Source: WAPX01 sp964622075 (GTDB taxonomy: Archaea; Halobacteriota; Archaeoglobi; Archaeoglobales; Archaeoglobaceae). From it: a stretch of 22,741 bases of DNA. Below the pieces are notes generated by a model. That model did no database searches, was not told where the DNA came from, and saw nothing but the letters and a program-made list of their open reading frames with translations. A program made the translations under genes and the position numbers. The first letter of the stretch is position 1. Each line of letters starts with the position of its first letter. Shown here one piece after another: positions 15,034 through 22,520 of this stretch. The stretch spans positions 1-22,741 of the forward strand of contig CAZUMR010000077.1 of NCBI GenBank assembly GCA_964622075.1. The letters run 5' to 3'.

Positions 15034-15730
15034 CTTTCAATCTGCATCTGCAGAGTTTCGGGTTTTTCTCGAGTGATACCCTGAATCCTATCCTTTTGAG
15101 ATACTTGCCCGTCTCAGATTCGGGAGCGTGAAGCAGCACATCCAGCAAATCATCCGGAGTGTCAACGTCACACCCTGCAAAGAACGAATCAAAAACCTTT
15201 GCTTTTAACCCACAGAGCTTTGCAAGACTCAGATGCTTGAAAAAGCTACCGTAGTGATAAGAGACTCTGAATCCAAGCTTTCTGTTAACGAGCATCATGT
15301 TAGTTCCGCCCCTCCTTCCGGGAGTGAGAACTATATCAGCGTCGGTTTCAAAGAATTTCCTCAGCAGTTCCCCGTTCAGCAGAGGTAAATCTGAGACTAT
15401 AATGGCAGTTCTATCACCCAGCCTGCTGTTTACAGCATCATCCAGCTCTCTCTCATCAATTTCAATCCTCCACCTTATCCAGCATGCTTTTTCAAACACG
15501 TTTTTAAAAACGTTTTCTAATTCATCAACTTCACGAGAGTGAGAATTTTCACTGAGTATTAAAGACAGGCTTGCACAACATCCAGCATCAGCCACAGCCC
15601 TTAAAACATCGGACAGCATCGATAAGGACAGTTTTCTCCTTTCCTCCTCATTCAGAAATAGAGAAAGTCTTGACTTCGGATTTTTTAATCTGAAAGGAAT
15701 CAGAATTTTTACTTCTCCCGCATTTCCCAT
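15029..15730 (-). CDS. cofC: 2-phospho-L-lactate guanylyltransferase (coenzyme F420 biosynthesis)
   Basis: CofC activates 2-phospho-L-lactate (or phosphoenolpyruvate in related enzymes) with GTP for F420 synthesis in the cytoplasm. The 233-residue protein shows the family landmarks: a nucleotide-binding N-terminus IPFRLKNPKSRLS (11-23), SDLPLL (113-118), PGRRGGTN (137-144) and DVDTPDDL (188-195), whose Asp residues fit the metal-binding role. Length is slightly above the usual 200-220 because of a basic C-terminal tail. GGGAGGA lies seven bases before the ATG and overlaps the end of the permease gene, giving translational coupling. A phosphate uptake operon is an unusual home for an F420 gene. 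It may simply reflect a shared promoter. Confidence 0.93.
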   Translation of the reverse strand: MGNAGEVKILIPFRLKNPKSRLSLFLNEEERRKLSLSMLSDVLRAVADAGCCASLSLILSENSHSREVDELENVFKNVFEKACWIRWRIEIDERELDDAVNSRLGDRTAIIVSDLPLLNGELLRKFFETDADIVLTPGRRGGTNMMLVNRKLGFRVSYHYGSFFKHLSLAKLCGLKAKVFDSFFAGCDVDTPDDLLDVLLHAPESETGKYLKRIGFRVSLEKNPKLCRCRLKV

Positions 15731-15733
15731 ATT

Positions 15734-16654
15734 TCATCCTCCCAGAGTTAGTGTAGTTAACAGGTAACTTGCCAGGAAGGCAAGAGCTGGTGCTATGACC
15801 CACATCAGAACTATTCTCTTTATCAGGTTTACTCTGACTGCCCTTACACCCTTAAGCAGACCAACTCCAACTATTCCACCCACCAGACAGTAAGTTGTGG
15901 AGACAGGCATGCCGATGAAAGTAAAGAAGAGGACTGTCAGACCGGCTGAAAGCTGAGCTGAAAAGCCAGAAATCGGATCCAGAGTTGTAATTCCTTTCCC
16001 CACGGTCTCCACAACCCTGCCTCCAAGCAGGGCTGCACCTGCAAAAAGCGATGCAGATCCGATTACAGATGCCTCAAAAGGCGGCAGGAGTTTTGCAGAA
16101 ACGACCGGAGCTAAAGCTGCTGCAAGCTCGTTGGCTCCGGTATTGTAGGCAACAAGAATTCCGCTGAGTATCAGCATGACGTACAGTAATCTCTCAACAG
16201 AGAAAACAGGCAACCTTGAAATTGCCCTCTCAAGGAGAGTATAGATAGTTACAGATAGAATTAAAGCTCCTGCAGGCGACAGAATCCACGAAAGAACTAT
16301 AGACGCAAGAATTCCAAGCTTGGCACTACCGGTAGCAACTCCAGCACCCACTATGCTACCTATAATGGCCTGATGGCTGGAAACCGGAAGTTTCTTTGCG
16401 TTTGCAAGAACTATCATCACAGCCGAAACAAGCAGTACTATCAGCACAAGCTCGCCATTCAATTTTGCTATACTTCCAACAGTATCCATAACCTTCCTCT
16501 GAGTCAGAGAGCCAAGTGTGACGAATATTCCTATCAGAATTATGGCAGTCCTGAAACTCAGAACTCCACAGCCTACCGAAACACCAAAAGCATTCGACGT
16601 ATTGTTGGAGCCGATGCTGAACGCAATTATTGAGGCTACGAGCTCAGATAGCAT
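15734..16654 (-). CDS. pit: PiT-family inorganic phosphate permease
   Basis: This is a 306-residue polytopic membrane protein of the PHO4/PiT family, which imports phosphate with H+ or Na+. The two inverted signature repeats are visible but atypical: GSNNTSNAFG (15-24) where GANDVANAFG is usual, and GANELAAAL (173-181) where an Asp is usual. Conserved helix segments include LPVSSHQAIIGS (89-100) and IGMPVSTTYCLVGGIVG (247-263). The protein is at the short end of the family. It starts four bases after the DUF47 stop, with GAGGTGA overlapping that stop, and is followed directly by cofC. Phosphate is the family substrate; the signature changes leave another oxyanion possible. Confidence 0.9.
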   Translation of the reverse strand: MLSELVASIIAFSIGSNNTSNAFGVSVGCGVLSFRTAIILIGIFVTLGSLTQRKVMDTVGSIAKLNGELVLIVLLVSAVMIVLANAKKLPVSSHQAIIGSIVGAGVATGSAKLGILASIVLSWILSPAGALILSVTIYTLLERAISRLPVFSVERLLYVMLILSGILVAYNTGANELAAALAPVVSAKLLPPFEASVIGSASLFAGAALLGGRVVETVGKGITTLDPISGFSAQLSAGLTVLFFTFIGMPVSTTYCLVGGIVGVGLLKGVRAVRVNLIKRIVLMWVIAPALAFLASYLLTTLTLGG

Positions 16655-16657
16655 GGC

Positions 16658-17293
16658 TCACCTCAGACTCACGTTCAGTATCTGTATAAGGTCAGCAGCA
16701 TCTTCAATTATGTCGCTAACGTAAACGAGGTGATCTATGAAGTCAGACAGAATTTTACCTTCCCAGTAACTTCCCACGTCTTTTTTAACGAGTCTTTCAT
16801 ATATTCTGTTCCTCAAGACGTCTATTTCCCTTTCCCTTGCCCGTATCTTTACCGTCCTGTTTTCAAGACTCTCTCCGCCCCTTAAAGCATTAAATGCGTC
16901 TATTAAATCCTTGCTCATCTTCAGATTTATCTTTGCAACCCTGACACACATTTCCCTTACCTCTTCATCCAGATGGAGATTTAGCCGGAGGTAGTCAATT
17001 GCCGTGTCCTCAAGCATGTCAAGAATTTCATCTATTGTTTCAGCAAGCTTGTAAAGAGTTCCCCTCATTGCCGGGAGAAAGGCACCTCCGTATAGTTTCA
17101 GGGCAATATCTCTCCTTATCCTGTCCCCAGTTTTCTCAAGCTCGCAAACCTGATTGAACAGACCTTTATCGTCCGTTTCAAGTGCTATCAGGAAAACCTC
17201 ACACGCCATCCTGACAGTATTCATGTGCTCCCTGAACAGCTCGATAACTTCTTTTTCAGTTCTACCGAAAGAGAATCTCCTGAAGAGTTTCAT
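16658..17293 (-). CDS. DUF47 / PhoU-like phosphate transport accessory protein
   Basis: This is a 211-residue all-helical cytoplasmic protein of the DUF47 (PhoU_div) family, which usually accompanies PiT permeases and is thought to control them. Typical features are an N-terminal helix (EVIELFREHMNTV), ELEKTGDRIRRDI around residue 52, LAETIDEILDMLEDTAIDYL (84-103) and a C-terminal FIDHLVYVSDIIEDAADLI (185-203). The acidic residues in these helices are the metal sites of PhoU-like proteins. It is the first gene of the minus-strand operon. No ribosome binding site precedes the ATG. A TATA-like GTTTTAAC lies about 27 bp upstream, so it is probably leaderless. Confidence 0.9.
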   Translation of the reverse strand: MKLFRRFSFGRTEKEVIELFREHMNTVRMACEVFLIALETDDKGLFNQVCELEKTGDRIRRDIALKLYGGAFLPAMRGTLYKLAETIDEILDMLEDTAIDYLRLNLHLDEEVREMCVRVAKINLKMSKDLIDAFNALRGGESLENRTVKIRAREREIDVLRNRIYERLVKKDVGSYWEGKILSDFIDHLVYVSDIIEDAADLIQILNVSLR

Positions 17294-17315
17294 TGCATTT
17301 TAAAAACATCAACAT

Positions 17316-17325
17316 GGTTAAAACG
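17316..17325 (-). promoter_or_regulatory. TATA-like element for the PhoU-PiT-CofC operon
   Basis: On the minus strand CGTTTTAACC is centred about 27 bp before the ATG at 17293. The divergent vWA gene begins close by, so the region between the two genes serves both strands. Confidence 0.45.
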
Positions 17326-17346
17326 TTTGCCGAAAACTTGATTGCT

Positions 17347-17358
17347 TGCTTGCAAGCA
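17347..17358. promoter_or_regulatory. Perfect 12-bp palindrome TGCTTGCAAGCA
   Basis: A perfect palindrome lies just before the probable start of the vWA gene and is preceded by two more TTGC units. It is a candidate operator for a dimeric regulator or a small hairpin around the translation start. No regulator is identified. Confidence 0.4.
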
Positions 17359-17367
17359 TGTATGGTA

Positions 17368-18795
17368 ATGATTGACGTTTTCGAAGAGGCAAGAAGGGAG
17401 CTGTACTTTCCCCCCGTAAAACTCAGACTCGTGGATGGTAACAGGATCAGGCTGAACTTCGCTGGAAAGAGGAGAAAGCCGGAAATCGAGGCAGGTAGGG
17501 AGGTGTTTTTCAACTATCCAAGAGATGCGTTAAAAGGTCTTTTCCAGCTTTCCCTTGCAAGGTGGATGAAGCACCCATACTCCCTCAAAGTTGCCATGCT
17601 TGAAGAATTCTGGTTAAAGGATTACGATAAGAGGAAGAGAATCAGAGAGCTCTACGACACGATAGTTTGTTCAATTTACCTTATAAAGAGGGGTTGTATG
17701 TCCGTATTTTCTGCTCTTTACTGCATGAATGGGGACGATGCTGATAGAGCTGTTAGACTATACCTTGGCAGGAGGTTCATAAGTTCAGCTGAGAGGAATG
17801 GCAAAAGAGATAGTGGGGGCAATGAAAGAGATGAGAATGAGAGAGTTATTGAGGCTGCAAGAAAGATGGAAAGCATAGAATTCGAAGTGTGCACAAATCT
17901 ATCCATCCTCAGGAGCAATCTGATCAGATTTGCGGAGATTATTGAAGATCTGATAGAAGGTGTTGAGGAAGAAACACTTGAATTCAATCTGAGTGCGGAG
18001 GGAATAGAGGAGCTTGCTGGAGAGGTGGGATTGGATGAGTTCAGGGAACTCTCAGACTACTTCGGGTGTGGCAGGGGAAAGGGCGATGAAAGACTGGCAG
18101 ACATCAGGTGGTACATGAGAAGGAGCTCAAAGTACTCGATCAGAATAGAGGGAAGAGCTGAGGGGGGCAGCTATCCCGGAAGGCTTGCGGACTTTTCGCC
18201 GGATGATGGAATCGACTATTACTCTCCTGTGGAGAGCATGGGGAAAGTAATACCGGGTATAGCAAAGAGGTACATCCCGGAAGGGTTTGAAGGATGCAGC
18301 GAGGAGAGAAAAAACGCAGTAATAATTCTTGATTCATCCGGAAGTATGAAGAGTCCTGAATCTGGAAGTGAGGCTTTAATCGGTGCTTTTGCCATAGCAA
18401 GGAAGTACCTTGGCACTGGTGGAAAAGTTGGAGTTGTCAACTTTTCATGGAAGACGGAGTTGCTCGAACCATGCAGGGGTGAGAGAGTCTTCAGGGCTCT
18501 TGCCAGATATCAGGGTGGAGGTACAGAAATAGATGCCAGTGCTGTCGTAAAATACGTGAAGGAATTTGCAAGAGGATACGACATAATCATGATTACGGAT
18601 GCGGGAATAGAAAATGTGGAAGAAGTTGAAAACATGCTGAAAGAGCTAAAGAGCATTGGCTGCAGAAATTACATCATATGGCTGTCTTCAAACGCCTTTC
18701 TGGAGAAGAGGGAGAGACTTGCAAGACACGCAACAGTTTACGAGGTTGGGAGAGAAGAGGACATTCCAAAAATTGTGCTTGGGTTTGGGAGATGA
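17368..18795 (+). CDS. vWA-domain protein (CoxE/COG2425-like)
   Basis: This is a cytoplasmic protein of about 475 residues with no signal peptide. The first 300 residues are largely helical and charged, with an insert of Glu/Asp/Arg-rich sequence. The last 165 form a von Willebrand A domain with MIDAS residues: IILDSSGSM (D322, S324, S326), GGGTEID (T386) and MITDAGIE (D411). Such proteins usually work with a MoxR-type AAA+ ATPase, but none is in the window. The start is uncertain: the frame opens at 17293, and ATG codons at 17314, 17362 and 17368 have no clear ribosome binding site. 17368 (MIDVFEEARREL) is chosen because charged, protein-like sequence begins there. It precedes the GXGXG gene by 50 bp and is probably co-transcribed with it. 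Confidence 0.8.
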   Translation: MIDVFEEARRELYFPPVKLRLVDGNRIRLNFAGKRRKPEIEAGREVFFNYPRDALKGLFQLSLARWMKHPYSLKVAMLEEFWLKDYDKRKRIRELYDTIVCSIYLIKRGCMSVFSALYCMNGDDADRAVRLYLGRRFISSAERNGKRDSGGNERDENERVIEAARKMESIEFEVCTNLSILRSNLIRFAEIIEDLIEGVEEETLEFNLSAEGIEELAGEVGLDEFRELSDYFGCGRGKGDERLADIRWYMRRSSKYSIRIEGRAEGGSYPGRLADFSPDDGIDYYSPVESMGKVIPGIAKRYIPEGFEGCSEERKNAVIILDSSGSMKSPESGSEALIGAFAIARKYLGTGGKVGVVNFSWKTELLEPCRGERVFRALARYQGGGTEIDASAVVKYVKEFARGYDIIMITDAGIENVEEVENMLKELKSIGCRNYIIWLSSNAFLEKRERLARHATVYEVGREEDIPKIVLGFGR

Positions 18796-18845
18796 GAGGG
18801 AGAGAGTGCAATAGCCAGAATGGCTGATAAAAAAGGTGGTGAATC

Positions 18846-19622
18846 ATGAACAACGATCTTTCAAGAATACTTGGAAAGGGCGTGCTGGATAGAGAGGGTG
18901 GGCAAAAAAGGCGAAAAATAGACTGGGAAATCGACGAGGGGGAGCTGAGAAAAATAGTTTCGGAGTACATTGATAGAGAGCTGAAAGGTGAATTTCAGCT
19001 TGAACCTGATAAGGCCTTTGAATTTGGAAGAAAAATGAGGAACGAGTACTCACTCACTCTCTCTGAAGTTGAAAGGCTCGTGAGCAAAGCCGTTCCTGCT
19101 GTTCTGGAAGACAGGGCAGGAGACGTGAAGATGATGCTCTGTCACCAGTTTTACGAGAACTATCTCGGATATTTCATTTCCGGTTTGTATCACGATATAA
19201 TAGGAAACAGGAAACTTGTAATCGAGCTGAAAATGCCAAAACTCATAGCAAGGAGCAGGGTCGGGTTCAGATGGGGAATGGGATACAAGCATCCATCAGG
19301 AGAACTGCTTATCAGAGGTTATGCGGGAGGATACCTTGGAGAGAAGATGAGGGGAGGAAGAATTATCGTCACGGGATATACGGGTGACTGTGTTGGAAAG
19401 GATATGAGGGGTGGTGAAATACTGATAAAGGGCAATGCCGGCTGGAGACTTGGAGAGGGAATGAGAGGCGGAAAGATAGTCGTCTTTGGAGATGCGGGAG
19501 AGTACGTTGGTTTAAACATGACGTCAGGGCTGATAAGAGTAAAGGGAGATGTAATGTCTTTTGGCAGGAGAGGCGGAGGCAGGGTAGAAGTCTGGAAGGA
19601 TGGTAGGTGGAGGGAAGTTTAA
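18846..19622 (+). CDS. GXGXG beta-helix protein with helical N-terminal domain
   Basis: This is a 258-residue protein. Residues 1-130 are charged and helical. Residues 151-235 form a right-handed beta-helix of the GXGXG type (as in the glutamate synthase C-terminal domain or formylmethanofuran dehydrogenase subunit C). The repeats are exactly 19 residues: SGELLIRGYAGGYLGEKMR (151-169), GGRIIVTGYTGDCVGKDMR (170-188), GGEILIKGNAGWRLGEGMR (189-207) and GGKIVVFGDAGEYVGLNMT (208-226), then a fifth partial turn. GXGXG domains are structural, placing other active sites, so no reaction can be assigned. It is shorter than GltB or FwdC and its N-terminus is unlike either. GGTGGTGA precedes the ATG. A functional partnership with the upstream vWA protein is inferred from operon position only. 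Confidence 0.78.
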   Translation: MNNDLSRILGKGVLDREGGQKRRKIDWEIDEGELRKIVSEYIDRELKGEFQLEPDKAFEFGRKMRNEYSLTLSEVERLVSKAVPAVLEDRAGDVKMMLCHQFYENYLGYFISGLYHDIIGNRKLVIELKMPKLIARSRVGFRWGMGYKHPSGELLIRGYAGGYLGEKMRGGRIIVTGYTGDCVGKDMRGGEILIKGNAGWRLGEGMRGGKIVVFGDAGEYVGLNMTSGLIRVKGDVMSFGRRGGGRVEVWKDGRWREV

Positions 19623-19632
19623 AAGAAGTTTT

Positions 19633-19671
19633 AATCTTTAGTTAATAATCTTTAGTTTAATCAGTTTAATC
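19633..19671. terminator. Convergent T-rich gap with tandem repeats
   Basis: The 60-bp gap between convergent genes has T-rich runs on the plus strand, AATCTTTAGTT at 19633-19643 and 19647-19657, and AGTTTAATC twice in tandem (19654-19671). It likely ends plus-strand transcription; no stem-loop was seen. Confidence 0.45.
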
Positions 19672-19682
19672 TGATAAATTCT

Positions 19683-20312
19683 TTAAATACTGCATACCTT
19701 CCCGAGAAAAGTCCCGTCAAGCATCGTCGCTTCCATGTTTTTCACGTCATCAAGCTTGAAGATTCCTGGTGGTTTTTCTACATTTACGGCAGTGGAAGCA
19801 CAGAGCTCGTTAAATGCAGGCATGATTATCGTACTCTTTTTAACACCCTCCCAGAACTCGCACTCTCCTTCAAGCCAGACTCTCTCCTTTATTCCTCCAG
19901 CACCATGTCTTATCAAAACTGCAGGATGTGCATGCCCGGCGATCAGTATCCTGCAGCTCTCCAGATCTTCGCCCGGCCTTAAATGACCGTGAAATATTCC
20001 GACCTTGCCGATTACAAGCTCTCTAACTGACTCAATGCCTCCATCGTGATTTCCTCTGACAAGAGTGGTGGGAATTTCTTTTTCAAGCTCTCTGAATACG
20101 TTAACTTCAGCACTTCTGGCAGAAATGGAGTGCTTGAAATCCCCGGCTATAACGAGTTCGTCTGCCCCAGTCTTCTCGAACAGGTTTTTCAGCTCGTTAA
20201 CAATGCTTCTGTCAAGGTAACAGATACCCAGATGCACGTCTGCAACGATGAGCGTTTTGCTCCTACCACACACCAGCAGGGCTGGTTCGTCAAGCACTTT
20301 AAGCACTCTCAT
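19683..20312 (-). CDS. Calcineurin-like metallophosphoesterase (COG1407-like)
   Basis: This is a 209-residue two-metal phosphoesterase. Motifs in order: DVH (D25, H27) in LIVADVHLG, GDFKH (57-61), GNHD (87-90), HGH (108-110) and GHAHP (126-130). These are the metal ligands and catalytic His of the calcineurin-like fold. Spacing and length match the archaeal COG1407 group (predicted ICC-like or DNA-associated phosphoesterases, sometimes found beside Lhr-type helicases), recalled from memory. The C-terminal tail (about 160-209) is a distinct extension, also usual in that group. It starts five bases after the DUF2240 stop, so the two are in one operon. The substrate, nucleic acid or nucleotide, is unknown. 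Confidence 0.88.
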   Translation of the reverse strand: MRVLKVLDEPALLVCGRSKTLIVADVHLGICYLDRSIVNELKNLFEKTGADELVIAGDFKHSISARSAEVNVFRELEKEIPTTLVRGNHDGGIESVRELVIGKVGIFHGHLRPGEDLESCRILIAGHAHPAVLIRHGAGGIKERVWLEGECEFWEGVKKSTIIMPAFNELCASTAVNVEKPPGIFKLDDVKNMEATMLDGTFLGKVCSI

Positions 20313-20317
20313 GGCCG

Positions 20318-20770
20318 TTAGCTGAGGATTGCCTTCTCCACCTCATCTATATACCCTCTCACATCGATTCCGTACTTTCTTGCCACAAGCAGAGCAACCA
20401 CCTCAGCATCCACAAGCCCTTCAAGCTTTTCCTGCATTTCATTTATTTCAGACACTACTTCACTTCTCTCCATTCCTGTTTTTGTGGAGATCTCTTCCAC
20501 GATTTCGTCGAAGATTGATGGTTCTTCAAGCACTCTGGAGTCAGGTTTGAAATCAACCGGGATTTCCACAGTGGATATATCGAAAGATGGCATGAGCTTA
20601 CCCTCTTCCTCCACAAGCAGACCCTTGTCAAGTGCTTTCTCGACTATCTTTTTGCTCATGTCGTGAGAAAACCACTTGAGGTCAAACGACATGAAGTACG
20701 TTAACTCTGACCTGCTCATGCTCTTCCTGCCCTTTGCTTTGAAAGCTGCTGCTATTACCATTCTGAGCAT
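20318..20770 (-). CDS. DUF2240 family archaeal protein
   Basis: This 150-residue protein resembles the archaea-specific DUF2240 family. The N-terminal 65 residues look like a winged-helix-like domain: AAAFKAKGRKSMSRSELTYF, then SFDLKWFSHDMSKKIVEKAL and GLLVEEEGKLMPSFD. A short beta segment and a C-terminal helical region (about 85-148) follow. The function is unknown; a nucleic-acid-related role is suggested only by the N-terminal fold and by the linked phosphoesterase. The first ATG at 20770 is used, and the Met at codon 4 (20761) is also possible. No clear TATA box or ribosome binding site was found upstream. Confidence 0.8.
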   Translation of the reverse strand: MLRMVIAAAFKAKGRKSMSRSELTYFMSFDLKWFSHDMSKKIVEKALDKGLLVEEEGKLMPSFDISTVEIPVDFKPDSRVLEEPSIFDEIVEEISTKTGMERSEVVSEINEMQEKLEGLVDAEVVALLVARKYGIDVRGYIDEVEKAILS

Positions 20771-20831
20771 CGTCAGATTATCAGCACTGTGGATTTTTGT
20801 CAGTTGCGCTACTTGTGTTACACCAGTTAGC

Positions 20832-20858
20832 GATCTTGATCTTAAAAATAGAAAATAG
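20832..20858. repeat. Two adjacent tandem repeats, GATCTT x2 and AAAATAG x2
   Basis: GATCTT is doubled at 20832-20843 and AAAATAG at 20845-20858. Both are perfect and lie in the gap between two minus-strand genes. Confidence 0.75.
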
Positions 20859-20874
20859 ATAAAAGATTAAAAGT

Positions 20875-21624
20875 TCAGTACTCTTCAAAGCCCCTGTCAC
20901 CTATTCTGAACCTTGCAATTTTGGGAGCTATGTCAGCAACTATGCTCTGATCAACTGCAATTGTGTAGCAGTCCTCTCCCTCTATTAAACCCCTTTCACT
21001 TTTCTCAACCCTGATAACGACATCGTGCAGTTTTTTCAGAGCCCCCTCGACCCACCCACTGTAGAACTCACGAGATATCTTGTTCACGATTGTTACATCA
21101 TCCGGGAGTTTTTCAAAGAAGTTCAGCTTATCGATAAGCCATTTTCTCTCGTACATTATCTGGACTATCGAAAAACCGTGGAAAATCAGCAAATCATCCC
21201 TGTCAAGAGTATTAATGACGCACGCAAGCTCATCACACCATTTGTCGTTCAGCTCTATAAACTGGTGCAGCTTTCCGAACGGAACTTCTTTTTTCGATCC
21301 CACTTTTATGACCCTGACTTCCTCAAGTTTCCTCGCAATTTCCGGGTGTAGCTTTATCAGAGATTCAACTGACTTCTTCATTCTTCTACACATACTTTCT
21401 GAATATACTGCCACATATATGTTCTTGTTATCAAATTTCGGTACTATATGGAAGAAAAGTAAGTTTCTAATGCCTACTGGAGAATCGTAAACGACCAGAG
21501 TTCTCAGTCCATCGAGCTTCGCTATCAGATCGTCCAGAAAGCTAATTTTCCACACCTCCTCACATCTACCATTCAAACAGGCATTCAAGGAGTAGCTCCA
21601 AGAGCCAAATGCCCCTGAAAACAC
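20875..21624 (-). CDS. RecA/KaiC-fold-like protein lacking Walker motifs
   Basis: This 249-residue protein has the strand and helix order of KaiC/FlaH-type RecA domains but not their catalytic residues. LRTLVVYDSPVGIRNLLFFH (40-59) occupies the P-loop position, with no GKS/T. KNIYVAVYSES fits the second strand. DDLLIFHGFSIVQ fits the Walker B strand, without a following pair of acidic residues. The C-terminal part (DVVIRVEK... then AVDQSIVADIAPKIARFRI) resembles the last strands of that fold. If so, it is a non-hydrolysing paralogue, as known in some archaeal signalling and motility proteins. The GTG at 21624 is an uncertain start because no ribosome binding site precedes it. The alternative is that it is simply an unknown alpha/beta protein. 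Confidence 0.55.
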   Translation of the reverse strand: MFSGAFGSWSYSLNACLNGRCEEVWKISFLDDLIAKLDGLRTLVVYDSPVGIRNLLFFHIVPKFDNKNIYVAVYSESMCRRMKKSVESLIKLHPEIARKLEEVRVIKVGSKKEVPFGKLHQFIELNDKWCDELACVINTLDRDDLLIFHGFSIVQIMYERKWLIDKLNFFEKLPDDVTIVNKISREFYSGWVEGALKKLHDVVIRVEKSERGLIEGEDCYTIAVDQSIVADIAPKIARFRIGDRGFEEY

Positions 21625-21641
21625 TTGATCAGAAAAATTTA

Positions 21642-21655
21642 AAACGTTATCGTTT
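21642..21655. promoter_or_regulatory. Inverted repeat AAACG-TTAT-CGTTT upstream of the RecA-like gene
   Basis: A perfect 5-bp inverted repeat with a 4-bp spacer abuts a TTTAAAA element (21638-21644), the likely TATA region for the minus-strand gene. It could be an operator. Confidence 0.3.
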
Positions 21656-21716
21656 GCGGGTTATTATTAAACCATTTTAATAAAAACGATGATAATATTA
21701 ATGACAATAATATTTT

Positions 21717-22499
21717 TCAGTGGCTCGTATTTCTAAAAGTTATTTCGACAAGCGGGTGTGGCACGTCCTCTATAACTTCAATATCATCTATCGATTTTAT
21801 TCCTTTCTTCTTAACAAGTCTCTCTATTCCAAGCTCAATACTTTCAGGAACATCAAGTATGTAAGCCTCGAGATTCCTGACACCCGCTCTTTTAGCAGCA
21901 ACAGCCCTATGATGACCATCTATCAAAAACAGTCTGCCACCCTTCCTTATCACGACCACAGGCTCGGCGAGACCTTTTCTGAGCTCGTATATTCTGCCCT
22001 TGAGCTCATCCGCAAAGATCTTCGTCTGGGTTGGTATAAGTCTCTCCACATCAACGCTTCCCCTCGAAACGCTGACATTAACTCCGTGCACCTTTTCTAT
22101 CGTTTTCTTGAGTTTTTCCACTTTTCTCGGATCTGCTCTTTCTATCTGGCTCCTGATTACATCAGCGTTCGTTATTATTCCAAGCAGCTTTCCATCGCTA
22201 TCAACTACGGGCAGCTTTGAGTGTCCTGTCCTGAACATTACCCTTGCCGCATCCCTGAGATCCATGTACTCCCTTGCAACGTATAGCTGCGTGCTCATTA
22301 TGTCCTCAACCCTCATGGTAGCAGGCTTTCTAAGGAGATCTCTTGAGGACACGTAACCAACAACTTTACCAGAGCTATCAACTACGGGAAATCCATCGTG
22401 GCCCGTATTTTCAATTAGCCTTATCACCTCCCTGACTGTCGTGTCCGGAGTTACCGTTATCACATCTCTTGTCATGTAGTCCTTAACTTTCAGAGACAT
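21717..22499 (-). CDS. Tandem CBS-domain protein fused to a ParB-like domain
   Basis: This is a 260-residue soluble protein. CBS1 (about 7-55, KVKDYMTRDVITVTPDTTV) and CBS2 (about 66-118, GHSKLPVVDSDGKLLGIIT) form a Bateman module that usually binds adenosine nucleotides. After a charged helix (120-138), a ParB/Srx-like domain (about 148-217) begins VDVERLIPTQ and carries the box-II motif DGHHRAVAAKRAG (194-206), the nucleotide-binding and hydrolysis loop of ParB and related kinases. The open frame reaches an ATG at 22520. The ATG at 22499 is preferred because a TATA box lies 26 bp before it, giving a leaderless start directly before CBS1. The role is unknown, possibly nucleotide sensing coupled to a CTP- or ATP-using ParB-like domain. 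No helix-turn-helix is present, so it is not a partition protein. Confidence 0.88.
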   Translation of the reverse strand: MSLKVKDYMTRDVITVTPDTTVREVIRLIENTGHDGFPVVDSSGKVVGYVSSRDLLRKPATMRVEDIMSTQLYVAREYMDLRDAARVMFRTGHSKLPVVDSDGKLLGIITNADVIRSQIERADPRKVEKLKKTIEKVHGVNVSVSRGSVDVERLIPTQTKIFADELKGRIYELRKGLAEPVVVIRKGGRLFLIDGHHRAVAAKRAGVRNLEAYILDVPESIELGIERLVKKKGIKSIDDIEVIEDVPHPLVEITFRNTSH

Positions 22500-22520
22500 T
22501 GTGGATAGTTTGACCAGCAT

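Noticed and set aside
17293..17367. Longer start for the vWA gene at 17293
   Set aside because: That ATG abuts the divergent DUF47 start and would place the promoter region inside the coding sequence. The first 25 residues look unlike the rest of the protein. This is not fully settled.
18846..19622. Assignment as FwdC or the glutamate synthase C-terminal subunit
   Set aside because: The repeats match the GXGXG fold, but length, N-terminal domain and neighbours do not fit either enzyme.
21720..22220. 166-codon open frame on the plus strand
   Set aside because: It is antisense to the CBS-ParB gene, whose motifs are unambiguous.
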